Origin: Clostridia bacterium
GTDB lineage: Bacteria > Bacillota > Clostridia > Oscillospirales > CAG-272
Direction: 5' to 3'
Assembly (NCBI GenBank): GCA_017453085.1
Contig: JAFTKV010000272.1
Span: 1-12,838 of the forward strand
DNA length: 12,838 nt
Position numbers and translations under genes: made by a program. This document shows positions 1-5,850 of the stretch, piece by piece. The notes beneath the pieces were generated by a model. The model had not been told where the DNA came from. It saw only the letters and a program-made list of their open reading frames with translations, and ran no database searches. Numbering within the stretch: position 1 is the stretch's first letter; each line of letters starts with the position of its first letter.

Positions 1-71
1 CGTTGAATCAACTGGTTCAAGAAGGGAAAATCACGAAACCCTATTGCATTTCACCGAAAAATCTGTTATAA
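1..71 (+). CDS. C-terminal tail of an upstream gene (5' truncated)
   Basis: The frame starting at base 3 is open from the window edge to a TAA at 69-71. It reads LNQLVQEGKITKPYCISPKN followed by two leucines. The composition is protein-like, and a run such as LVQEGKI resembles the end of a winged-helix or similar small domain, but about 22 residues are too few to name a family. The TAA overlaps the -10 box of the next gene's promoter, so the two genes would be packed tightly on the same strand. It could be a chance open frame, because no start and no domain are visible. Confidence 0.4.
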   Translation, partial: LNQLVQEGKITKPYCISPKNLL

Positions 72-72
72 T
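44..72 (+). promoter_or_regulatory. Sigma-A-type promoter for the XRE/decarboxylase unit
   Basis: TTGCAT (44-49) and a perfect TATAAT (67-72) are separated by 17 bp. The next gene starts at 135 and has an AGGAG ribosome binding site at 120-124, so the predicted leader is about 55 nt. No operator-like repeat is obvious around it. The regulator it drives could be autoregulated, but nothing in the sequence shows that directly. Confidence 0.75.
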
Positions 73-134
73 GAAGCAAACAAGGCCAAAAACGAAGCTT
101 TCGCCCCGATTCTACTCACAGGAGAGTGTGAAAA

Positions 135-773
135 ATGGATGATCTGACCCTGCGCAAAACGATCGCAGAGAATTTAGCATACTATCGTCGCGCCAACGGA
201 CTAACGCAGGCGGCATTGGCGGCGACGCTCAATTATTCCGATAAAAGCGTATCCAAATGGGAGCGGGGAGAAGGACTTCCCGACGTGTCCGTGTTGGTTC
301 GCCTGGCAGAATATTATGGAATCACCGTCAACGATTTGGTAAATCCGCGCCCCGAGGAGCCTGTAGAGGCAGAGCCTTCCGAGGACGCTGCGTCAGCAAC
401 CGACGAAACGGATGCGCCCCCTCGGCGGCAGCTTACTCTGCGCAGCCGCATACTGGTGCCCGTTCTATCCATTGGGCTGGTGTGGCTGGCGGCAATGGTG
501 GGCGTATTTTTGTTGAATGTAATCATCACCGACTTCTCTTACAGCCATATGCTGTTCTGGTACGCTGTACCGGCAAGCTGTGTGGTGGCGCTGGTGTTCG
601 CTTGTCTTTGGTGGACGCATCTGCTGCGCTTCCTCTGTGCCTCTGCGCTGATCTGGTCGGTGGCACTATGCCTGTATCTGACCTTTGCCCTGCCGTCCTT
701 CGGTCTGATCTTTGCGGTGGCCGGGATTTTGCAGGGGCTGACCGTTCTCTGGTTCATCCAGATCCGAAAATAA
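135..773 (+). CDS. XRE-family HTH regulator with a C-terminal four-helix membrane domain
   Basis: This 212-residue protein has a Cro/C1-type helix-turn-helix at about residues 6-65. The recognition region includes the typical SDKSVSKWERGEGLPD run at 35-50, common in Firmicutes XRE regulators. An acidic, low-complexity linker (about 70-96) follows. Four hydrophobic stretches near 105-131, 139-160, 163-184 and 189-210 are predicted membrane helices, so the DNA-binding domain is probably tethered to the cytoplasmic face. The ATG at 135 has AGGAG at 120-124. The stop lies 3 bp before the decarboxylase start, so the two are probably cotranscribed. The family is common and its ligands and targets are mostly unknown. 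The membrane part may sense an envelope or small-molecule signal, which is inference. Confidence 0.85.
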   Translation: MDDLTLRKTIAENLAYYRRANGLTQAALAATLNYSDKSVSKWERGEGLPDVSVLVRLAEYYGITVNDLVNPRPEEPVEAEPSEDAASATDETDAPPRRQLTLRSRILVPVLSIGLVWLAAMVGVFLLNVIITDFSYSHMLFWYAVPASCVVALVFACLWWTHLLRFLCASALIWSVALCLYLTFALPSFGLIFAVAGILQGLTVLWFIQIRK

Positions 774-776
774 GCG

Positions 777-2189
777 ATGGATCTGCTGACGTTACTATCT
801 GAGTATAGCCAAAGCGGGAGCTATCCTATGCACATGCCGGGACACAAGCGCAATCCCGCTTTTCTGCAGCTGTCCGATCCCGTGACGGTAGACATCACCG
901 AGATTGCCGGCTTTGACAACCTCCACGCTGCCGAGGGCGTTTTGAAACAGTCGATGGAGCGTGCCGCCGATCTGTGGGGGGCAAAGAAGTCTCACTTTTT
1001 GGTGAACGGCTCCTCGTCGGGCATTCTGGCGGCTCTGTCGGCTGCACTCCCCGTAGGCGGAGTGGTGGCGATGGACCGATCGGCGCACAAATCCGCTTAT
1101 CACGCCATCGAGCTGCGGCATCTTACCCCTCGCTATCTCAGTCGCCCCGTTGATCCCGATACCGGCGTATTCGGCTCACTTTTGCCTGCGGAGGTAGAGA
1201 GAGTGCTGACGGAAAACACGGATGTGCGAGCGGTATTCCTTACCTCTCCAACCTATGAGGGAGTGGTCAGCGATATTCGTGCCATTGCAGAGCTTGTTCA
1301 CGCCCGTGGTGCGCTGCTGATCGTGGACGAGGCTCACGGCGCACATCTGGGCTTCTCGCCCGCCTTTCCCCGATCTGCCGTTTCAGAGGGCGCGGATATC
1401 GTGATCCAGAGCCTCCACAAAACACTCCCCACCTTCACCCAATCGGCGATTCTGCATATTTGCTCGGATCGGGTGGACGGCGAGAGGATCGGAAAATTTC
1501 TTTCCTATTATCAAACCACCAGCCCTTCCTATCTCTTGATGGCGGGGATGGATGCCTGTGTGTCTTTGCTCCGAGAGAAGGGAAGCGAGCTGTTTGCTGC
1601 TTATGAGATGCGGCTTTGTCGATTCCGTCAGCAGACGGCAGAACTTGCTCACGTTCGGCTGCTTGGCGGCGACTCCCCCGTGATGTGGGGCTTCGATCAC
1701 GGCAAGCTCTATTTTTCCCTGCGAAATACCGCCCTCGCCGGCGAAGACTTTGGGCGGATCCTGCGGGAGGAGTTTCAAATCGAGCCCGAGATGACCACCG
1801 CCGACGGCTGTCTGTGTATGACCTCCATCGCCGACACCGCCGAGGGCTTCGATCGGCTTGCTGAGGCTGTGATTGCTATCGACCGCCGACTGACGGCAGC
1901 ACCCGATCGCTCTATCCACGCTCTCCCCGACCTGCCGACGATGGTCTGCACCCCCGCAGAGGCGGCGGAGATTGCCACCGAAACGGTATCGCTGACCGAT
2001 GCCGTGGGGCGTGTCGCGGGCGAATTTATTTGGGCGTATCCCCCCGACATCCCCCTCCTCGTCCCCGGCGAGCGCATTGACAAAGGGATGATCGACACCC
2101 TCACCACCCTGCAGGAGAGCGGCGTACGCCTCCACTCCGATAGTGAAGGTCTGCCCGAGACGGTGCGGGTGCTTGTAACATTGAGTTAA
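777..2189 (+). CDS. Orn/Lys/Arg decarboxylase-family PLP enzyme
   Basis: This 470-residue protein has the fold-type I layout of the short Gram-positive Orn/Lys/Arg decarboxylases (YaaO/SpeA-like). It shows PMHMPGHKRN at 17-26, the PLP-contacting VDEAHGAH with Asp184, and QSLHK with the likely Schiff-base lysine Lys215. The C-terminal decarboxylase domain runs from about 395 to 470 and includes EGLPETVRVL. Such enzymes remove CO2 from a basic amino acid to give a polyamine or its precursor in the cytosol. The preferred amino acid cannot be read from the sequence. The ATG lies 3 bp after the XRE stop with no strong Shine-Dalgarno, which suggests translational coupling. The gene appears intact. 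Confidence 0.88.
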   Translation: MDLLTLLSEYSQSGSYPMHMPGHKRNPAFLQLSDPVTVDITEIAGFDNLHAAEGVLKQSMERAADLWGAKKSHFLVNGSSSGILAALSAALPVGGVVAMDRSAHKSAYHAIELRHLTPRYLSRPVDPDTGVFGSLLPAEVERVLTENTDVRAVFLTSPTYEGVVSDIRAIAELVHARGALLIVDEAHGAHLGFSPAFPRSAVSEGADIVIQSLHKTLPTFTQSAILHICSDRVDGERIGKFLSYYQTTSPSYLLMAGMDACVSLLREKGSELFAAYEMRLCRFRQQTAELAHVRLLGGDSPVMWGFDHGKLYFSLRNTALAGEDFGRILREEFQIEPEMTTADGCLCMTSIADTAEGFDRLAEAVIAIDRRLTAAPDRSIHALPDLPTMVCTPAEAAEIATETVSLTDAVGRVAGEFIWAYPPDIPLLVPGERIDKGMIDTLTTLQESGVRLHSDSEGLPETVRVLVTLS

Positions 2190-2220
2190 AAGGGCGGAGC
2201 CAAGGAATAGGGAGGGGAGC

Positions 2221-2273
2221 CCGAGGGGAGGGAAAAAACTTCGGCGTTTGAGATGGTTTTTCCCTCCCCTCGG
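2221..2273. repeat. Perfect 17-bp inverted repeat downstream of the decarboxylase
   Basis: The arms at 2221-2237 and 2257-2273 are exact reverse complements (G-rich then A5, matched by T5 then C-rich), separated by 19 bases. It begins about 30 bp after the decarboxylase stop and could end that transcript. However, the T5 tract sits inside the right arm and no T-run follows the hairpin. It is therefore either an atypical terminator read without the A-T pairs or a longer palindromic element. It lies 40 bp upstream of the SCIFF promoter. Confidence 0.7.
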
Positions 2274-2312
2274 AATGATTTTCGATATATTTCATCTTTT
2301 TCGCAAAACCCG

Positions 2313-2341
2313 TTGACAAAATCCCGAATTTGTGCTACTAT
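2313..2341 (+). promoter_or_regulatory. Strong promoter for the SCIFF precursor
   Basis: A perfect TTGACA (2313-2318) is followed, after exactly 17 bp, by TACTAT (2336-2341). It sits 35 bp upstream of the peptide ATG, which has AGGAGGA at 2364-2370. The near-consensus -35, the spacing and the strong ribosome binding site suggest high expression of the small peptide. Confidence 0.8.
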
Positions 2342-2376
2342 TATAAAAGCATATACACTATACAGGAGGAACTATC

Positions 2377-2529
2377 ATGAAGAGAATCAAAACCCTGAAC
2401 TCCAGAAACCTGGAAGCATCCGCTAAGAAGGGCGGCTGCGGTGAGTGCCAGACCTCTTGCCAGTCTGCAAGCAAGACTTCCTGCAGCGTTGCAAACCAGC
2501 AGTGCGAGCAGCTGAAAAAGTCCAAGTAA
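2377..2529 (+). CDS. scfA: SCIFF ranthipeptide precursor, five-cysteine variant
   Basis: This is a 50-residue RiPP precursor. Its N-terminus (MKRIKTLNSRNLEASAKKGG) and cysteine-rich core (21-44) match the SCIFF family, 'six cysteines in forty-five residues', found widely in Clostridia. The radical SAM maturase downstream should bind the leader and install a Cys-to-Thr thioether in the core. Cysteines are at 21, 24, 28, 36 and 43. The family's sixth, at position 32 (usual run QSACKTSCTVAN), is Ser32 here, encoded by AGC. The usual Thr37 is also Ser. The reading frame is otherwise intact and conserved, with a strong promoter and AGGAGGA 6 bp upstream of the ATG. Family assignment is confident. 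Whether the peptide still gets the usual crosslink is doubtful. The mature product's role is unknown in this family generally. Confidence 0.93.
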   Translation: MKRIKTLNSRNLEASAKKGGCGECQTSCQSASKTSCSVANQQCEQLKKSK

Positions 2530-2537
2530 TTGGATGA

Positions 2538-2564
2538 AAAAGCCGCAGCTTGTCTGCGGCTTTT
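2538..2564 (+). terminator. Rho-independent terminator after the SCIFF gene
   Basis: An 11-bp stem pairs 2538-2548 (AAAAGCCGCAG) with 2554-2564 (CTGCGGCTTTT) around a 5-base loop. It begins 8 bp after the stop codon. Its position suggests that most transcripts end here, so the peptide is made in excess of the maturase. Confidence 0.85.
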
Positions 2565-2566
2565 GC

Positions 2567-2598
2567 TTAGGGGAACTTCTTTCAAGAAGTTCCCCTAA
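2567..2598. repeat. Perfect 15-bp palindromic element
   Basis: TTAGGGGAACTTCTT (2567-2581) and AAGAAGTTCCCCTAA (2584-2598) are exact reverse complements with only 2 bases between them. A partly related stretch follows to about 2616. I recall similar GGGGAACTT/AAGTTCCCC palindromes as dispersed intergenic repeats in Clostridia, so this is probably a repeated element rather than part of the SCIFF locus. It would act as a second hairpin behind the terminator. Confidence 0.7.
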
Positions 2599-2623
2599 GA
2601 ACCCCTCAAGAACTTTTATTAAA

Positions 2624-2645
2624 GCCCGACGAATCCTCGTCGGGC
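2624..2645. repeat. 9-bp GC-rich hairpin
   Basis: GCCCGACGA (2624-2632) pairs exactly with TCGTCGGGC (2637-2645) around a 4-base loop. No T-run follows, so it is not a standard terminator. It may form a composite intergenic repeat with the palindrome just before it. Confidence 0.6.
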
Positions 2646-2677
2646 AGTAAATTGAGATATAAATGCTCCCCCCTTCG

Positions 2678-2713
2678 ATATTGCGGTTAGCTTTTGTGCT
2701 GTATACGCAATAT
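2678..2713. repeat. 8-bp inverted repeat just upstream of the SCIFF maturase
   Basis: ATATTGCG (2678-2685) and CGCAATAT (2706-2713) are exact reverse complements spaced by 20 bp, ending 25 bp before the maturase ATG. I could not find a convincing -35/-10 pair here. TTGCGG at 2681 with TATACG at 2702 has too short a spacer. The repeat could be an operator around a weak promoter or a leader hairpin. Confidence 0.4.
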
Positions 2714-2738
2714 ACTAAACCAAGAATTGAGAAGAATT

Positions 2739-4115
2739 ATGATACACGCATACAAAAGCAACGGATATAACATCATCATCGACGCCAACTCCGGCTCGGT
2801 TCACGCCGTGGACGAGGTAGCGTTTGATGCCATTTCCAATTACGAAAAGATGGAACGCGCTGTTCTCACCGCATTCCTCCTTGACAAGTACAAGGACAAT
2901 CCCGACGTCACCGAAGCCGAGATTGAGGAGCTCTACGCCGACATCGAGGAGCTGAAGAAGGAAGGCCGCCTCTTTACCGAGGATAAGTTTACCAAGGTCG
3001 CCTTCGACTTCAAGAAGCGTCAGTCTGTCATCAAGGCAATGTGCCTGCACATCGCTCACGGATGCAATCTCTCCTGCAAATATTGCTTTGCCGGCGAGGG
3101 CGAGTACCACGAGAAGGGGCTCATGTCCTTTGAGGTGGGCAAGGCGGCATTCGATTACCTCATCGCTCATTCGGGCACCCGCCGCCATCTGGAAGTAGAC
3201 TTCTTCGGCGGCGAGCCCACCCTCAATTTCGGGGTGGTCAAGCAGTTGGTGGCATACGGACGCTCTCTGGAGAAATTACATAACAAAGAATTCCGCTTCA
3301 CCTTCACCACCAATGGACTGTTAGTGGATGATGGGGTGATGGATTTCTGCAACCGTGAAATGCACAACGTGGTAATGAGTCTGGACGGCAGAAAGTGCGT
3401 CAATGACCGTATGCGCGTCAACAAAGCAGGCAAGGGCTGCTACGATACCATCGTGCCCAAGTTCCAAAAGTGGGCGGAGCAGCGCGGACAGGAGAACTAC
3501 TACATCCGCGGTACCTACACCCACCACAATCCCGACTTTGCGGCTGATATTTTACATATGGCAGATCTGGGCTTCAAGCAGATCTCCATTGAACCTGTGG
3601 TTGCTCCCTCTACCGCAGACTATGCCCTGACCAAAGAGGATCTGCCCACCCTTCTTGAGCAGTACGATATCCTCGCCAAGGAAATGCTGAAGCGTGAGGA
3701 GAAGGGCAACGGCTTTACCTTCTATCATTATATGATCGACCTGGAGGGCGGTCCTTGCATCGTCAAGCGCATCTCCGGTTGCGGCGTGGGCACCGAGTAT
3801 ATGGCGGTGACTCCCACCGGCGATATCTACCCTTGCCATCAGTTCGTAGGCGATGAAAAGTTCAAGCTGGGCAATATCTTCACCGGTCTTGACAACACCG
3901 AGATCCTGGACGAGTTCAAATACTGCAACGTCTATGCGCACCCCGAGTGCAACGATTGCTTTGCCCGTTTCTACTGCAGCGGCGGCTGTGCGGCCAACGC
4001 TTACTACTCCACCGGTTCCATCCGCGGCGTGTACGAGCTGGGCTGTGAGCTCCACCGCAAGCGCATCGAGGCGGCTATCATGATCCGTGTGGCACAGTCC
4101 ATGCGAGAAGAATAA
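2739..4115 (+). CDS. scfB: Radical SAM/SPASM SCIFF peptide maturase
   Basis: This 458-residue enzyme belongs to the thioether-forming SCIFF maturases (CteB type), which use S-adenosylmethionine and Fe-S clusters to link a Cys sulfur to a Thr carbon in the precursor. Residues 1-90 resemble a PqqD-like RiPP recognition element. The radical SAM motif CNLSCKYC gives Cys109, Cys113 and Cys116, and GGEP is at 157-160. The SPASM region holds Cys340, 348, 366, 396, 404, 407, 413, 417 and 436, including the family-typical CHQFVGDEKF and CFARFYCSGGCAAN runs, enough for two auxiliary clusters. The frame is also open upstream to 2694, but MIHAYKSNGYNI at 2739 fits the family's start and has GAGAAG at 2729-2734. 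The precursor lies 209 bp upstream behind a terminator. The enzyme looks complete even though its peptide is atypical. Confidence 0.95.
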   Translation: MIHAYKSNGYNIIIDANSGSVHAVDEVAFDAISNYEKMERAVLTAFLLDKYKDNPDVTEAEIEELYADIEELKKEGRLFTEDKFTKVAFDFKKRQSVIKAMCLHIAHGCNLSCKYCFAGEGEYHEKGLMSFEVGKAAFDYLIAHSGTRRHLEVDFFGGEPTLNFGVVKQLVAYGRSLEKLHNKEFRFTFTTNGLLVDDGVMDFCNREMHNVVMSLDGRKCVNDRMRVNKAGKGCYDTIVPKFQKWAEQRGQENYYIRGTYTHHNPDFAADILHMADLGFKQISIEPVVAPSTADYALTKEDLPTLLEQYDILAKEMLKREEKGNGFTFYHYMIDLEGGPCIVKRISGCGVGTEYMAVTPTGDIYPCHQFVGDEKFKLGNIFTGLDNTEILDEFKYCNVYAHPECNDCFARFYCSGGCAANAYYSTGSIRGVYELGCELHRKRIEAAIMIRVAQSMREE

Positions 4116-4119
4116 ATAC

Positions 4120-4147
4120 AAAAAACTCCCCGTTTGGGGAGTTTTTT
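4120..4147. terminator. Bidirectional terminator between scfB and marR
   Basis: AAAAAACTCCCC (4120-4131) and GGGGAGTTTTTT (4136-4147) form a perfect 12-bp stem with a 4-base loop. The run of six T on one strand and six A on the other lets it work both ways. It lies 4 bp after the scfB stop and 16 bp after the MarR stop on the other strand, as expected between convergent genes. Confidence 0.92.
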
Positions 4148-4163
4148 GATGGGGAGATGGAGT

Positions 4164-4619
4164 TTAATCTTCTTTGTCGGCATCCACCATCGCATGGAAA
4201 TTATTTTGCAGAACGAACAAGGTGCGGTAGAAGACCTCCAGATCCTCGGGCGGGATGTCTCCGCTGACCTTCCGCTGGATCTCCGATACGGCACCGGCGA
4301 TATAATCGGCAAGCTCCTTTCCCTCGTCGGTCAAACGCAGACGGGCTTTGTAGCGTCTGCCTCCCTCACTTACCGAGGCGACGAAGCCTTTTTCGGTGAG
4401 CTCTGCCACTACGCGGGAGATGAGCGCCTTGTCCACGTCGCCGGCGTCTGCCAGCTCTGCGGGAGTCAGTCCCTCGGGGGCGCGGCCCAGCACGTACAGT
4501 ACGATCACGTGACTGCTGCGGAGACCGTAGGCGGTCATCCGATTATCCTTGAGCTTCTTGATGCATTTCAGAATGTCGGCAAGAGTGAGAGTGAATTGTT
4601 CAAGGTGGTCGTTATACAT
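4164..4619 (-). CDS. MarR-family transcriptional regulator
   Basis: This 151-residue protein has the MarR winged-helix arrangement: an N-terminal dimerisation helix (about 5-30), a helix-turn-helix around 52-78 that includes the DVDKALISRVVAELTEKGFV recognition run, a wing with GGRRYKARLRLTDEG at about 86-100, and a C-terminal dimerisation helix. Such proteins are cytosolic dimers that usually repress nearby genes until a small molecule binds. The frame is open further upstream, but the ATG at 4619-4617 is preferred: it starts the MarR similarity and has AAGGA about 8 bp upstream. It overlaps the last 8 bp of the epimerase gene, so it is very likely cotranscribed and coupled. A sugar or aldehyde signal is possible from this context but unproven. 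Confidence 0.88.
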   Translation of the reverse strand: MYNDHLEQFTLTLADILKCIKKLKDNRMTAYGLRSSHVIVLYVLGRAPEGLTPAELADAGDVDKALISRVVAELTEKGFVASVSEGGRRYKARLRLTDEGKELADYIAGAVSEIQRKVSGDIPPEDLEVFYRTLFVLQNNFHAMVDADKED

Positions 4620-5499
4620 TGCAGATTCCTTTCTGTTGCAAAATGATCCGTAAGGTAAAGGTCGATTGCTCGCCGGGGGCGAGGGTGACGGTTGCGGGTT
4701 TTTCGGCAAGCTCGGTGGGAATACCGTCTGGGGCGGGAAGCCCGTGCCAGGGCTCGATACAGAGATAGGGGGCACCTTCTGCGTGCCAAAGCCCCAGAAC
4801 GGGAAAGTTGGCAAACTCCACGCGCACGTCGCAGGGAAGTGCGGGCGCGGTAAGGGTCAGTGCCCGTTGATTTTTCGGAACCTCGAAGAAGATCCCACAT
4901 CCGCCCGCAGGATCGGGGGAGAGAGGAAGGGCTTTGCCGGAGAGCGGATAGTTGGTTCTGCCGTTGCCCAAAAGTCCGTTTTCGGTGATCTCTATTCGAG
5001 TGAGGGGAGCAGAGCCGTCAAACACAAGCTGTGCATCGGAAAATCCCTCTGCAGTGCAGGGGAGATTGAACCCAGGGTGAGCACCGAAGGAGAAGGGAAG
5101 CCCCGTGTCACCTGCCACAATGGTTGCAGTGACAGCAAGCTCGTGAGACGAGAGCTGATAGCGCAGGGTGAGATGGAACGAAAAAGGGAAAATCTCGCGC
5201 AAAGCTGCAGAATCGGAAAGGGTCAGCGTAAGACGATCGGCGGTGTGCTCCCGTACCGTCATCTGAGCAGAGGGCAAAAAGCCGTGGATGGGCATAGCGT
5301 ATTCCTGACCGCTCCAGCGATAGATGCCGTCCTTGACTCTGCCGCAAAAAGGGAAGAGAAAGGGGGCACTGCCCTCCCAATAGGCAGGATCGCCCTGCCA
5401 GATCAGCTGGGTGTCCCGATAGGTCAGCGACAATAGCTCGCCTCCAAGGGTGGAGATTCGGGCAGAAAGACCGCCGCTGTGTAAATCATACTGCTTCAT
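4612..5499 (-). CDS. Aldose 1-epimerase family protein
   Basis: This 295-residue protein resembles the LacX/YeaD-like branch of aldose 1-epimerases (galactose mutarotase fold), which interconvert alpha and beta anomers of aldoses in the cytosol. Visible family features are a buried PFLFPFCGRV run near 46-55, PIHGF with His72, FGAHPGFN with His141, and CIEPWHG with Glu249. The two histidines and the glutamate are in the positions expected for the active site. A GTG at 5505 is also in frame, but GGAG at 5507-5510 lies only 1 bp from it and 7 bp from the ATG at 5499, so the ATG is chosen. The gene reads from the promoter at 5533-5561 and overlaps the MarR gene. The substrate is unknown. Confidence 0.87.
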   Translation of the reverse strand: MKQYDLHSGGLSARISTLGGELLSLTYRDTQLIWQGDPAYWEGSAPFLFPFCGRVKDGIYRWSGQEYAMPIHGFLPSAQMTVREHTADRLTLTLSDSAALREIFPFSFHLTLRYQLSSHELAVTATIVAGDTGLPFSFGAHPGFNLPCTAEGFSDAQLVFDGSAPLTRIEITENGLLGNGRTNYPLSGKALPLSPDPAGGCGIFFEVPKNQRALTLTAPALPCDVRVEFANFPVLGLWHAEGAPYLCIEPWHGLPAPDGIPTELAEKPATVTLAPGEQSTFTLRIILQQKGICNV

Positions 5500-5532
5500 A
5501 CGCACGCTCCGATAAAGTTGCCTGTACTGAAT

Positions 5533-5561
5533 ATGATACCTTACTTTTAATGATTTGTCAA
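5533..5561 (-). promoter_or_regulatory. Near-consensus promoter for the epimerase-marR unit
   Basis: On the minus strand a perfect TTGACA (5561-5556) is followed after 17 bp by TATCAT (5538-5533). The epimerase ATG is at 5499, giving a short leader. Nothing shows direct MarR control, although a MarR-type operator would be expected near here if the unit is autoregulated. Confidence 0.82.
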
Positions 5562-5599
5562 GGGCTCTGTTGTCGAAATTCCGACGGAGTTCGTCGAAA

Positions 5600-5617
5600 A
5601 AACGAAATATTTCACAT
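5600..5617. promoter_or_regulatory. Possible Rex-like (redox) operator
   Basis: A perfect 10-bp palindrome GAAATATTTC (5604-5613) is followed by ACAT, so 13 bases in a row match the right part of the Gram-positive Rex box TTGTGAAATATTTCACAA. The left flank (AAAC) does not match. Rex senses NADH/NAD and often controls ldh. The site lies about 40 bp upstream of the epimerase -35 and about 130 bp upstream of the ldh -35, far for direct repression of ldh. It may be chance in AT-rich DNA. Confidence 0.3.
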
Positions 5618-5706
5618 TTTTGAGAGCATCTTGTACAGTTTTGTGCGAATCCTTCGAAAATTCCCCGTTTGAGCGGCCTGTATATGGAAAAAGTCGGTTT
5701 GCAAGC

Positions 5707-5734
5707 AGCGGTATATCAAAAATGATATACCGCT
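5707..5734. promoter_or_regulatory. Perfect 12-bp inverted repeat upstream of the ldh promoter
   Basis: AGCGGTATATCA (5707-5718) and TGATATACCGCT (5723-5734) are exact reverse complements around AAAA. The element ends 15 bp before the -35 box of the ldh-hdr operon. The neighbouring operon reads away on the other strand, so a terminator is not needed here. No T-run follows. Its symmetry and place suit an operator for a dimeric activator or repressor that I cannot name. Confidence 0.6.
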
Positions 5735-5749
5735 ATTCGGATTTTACTA

Positions 5750-5778
5750 TTCAATAAAACTTTATTTATTGCTATAAT
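5750..5778 (+). promoter_or_regulatory. Promoter of the ldh-fumC-hdr-flx operon
   Basis: TTCAAT (5750-5755) and a perfect TATAAT (5773-5778) are separated by 17 bp. The weak -35 with an excellent -10 is typical of a promoter that depends on an activator or on further upstream contacts, which suits the palindrome at 5707-5734. Transcription would begin near 5785, about 65 nt before the ldh ATG. No other convincing promoter was found before the window end. Confidence 0.65.
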
Positions 5779-5850
5779 AGTAGACGGATATCTGCGGACA
5801 AATCGCAGTCCCTTCAAAAATAGTCCATTATAAAGTGAAGGAGTTATAAA

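Larger units (their letters stand above)
5500..5850. other. Divergent control region between the epimerase and ldh operons
   Basis: This 351-bp AT-rich stretch holds no gene I can support. It contains the outward promoter for the epimerase-marR unit, a GAAATATTTC palindrome, a perfect 12-bp inverted repeat, the ldh promoter and a leader of about 65 nt. In that leader CCTTCA (5811-5816) could pair with TGAAGG (5836-5841), which overlaps the ldh ribosome binding site AAGGAG (5838-5843). Confidence 0.7.

Noticed and set aside
135..773. The XRE regulator as a prophage repressor
   Set aside because: No phage or integrase genes are nearby, and the C-terminal membrane helices fit a chromosomal membrane-tethered regulator instead.
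257..802. An overlapping plus-strand frame across the XRE gene
   Set aside because: It is an out-of-frame shadow rich in Arg, Cys and Gly with no domain, while the XRE frame is clearly conserved.
1383..2135. A 250-codon minus-strand frame opposite the decarboxylase
   Set aside because: It is antisense to a conserved PLP enzyme and resembles no known protein.
2358..2585. A minus-strand frame opposite the SCIFF gene
   Set aside because: The plus-strand peptide has a promoter, a ribosome binding site and a family match, and the antisense frame has none.
2694..2738. A 15-codon N-terminal extension of the SCIFF maturase
   Set aside because: The extension overlaps the inverted repeat and lacks a ribosome binding site. 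The family begins at the MIH start at 2739.
4620..4814. An N-terminal extension of the MarR protein within the epimerase gene
   Set aside because: The extra residues are Pro/Ser-rich, out-of-frame epimerase sequence. The ATG at 4619 has a good ribosome binding site and starts the family match.
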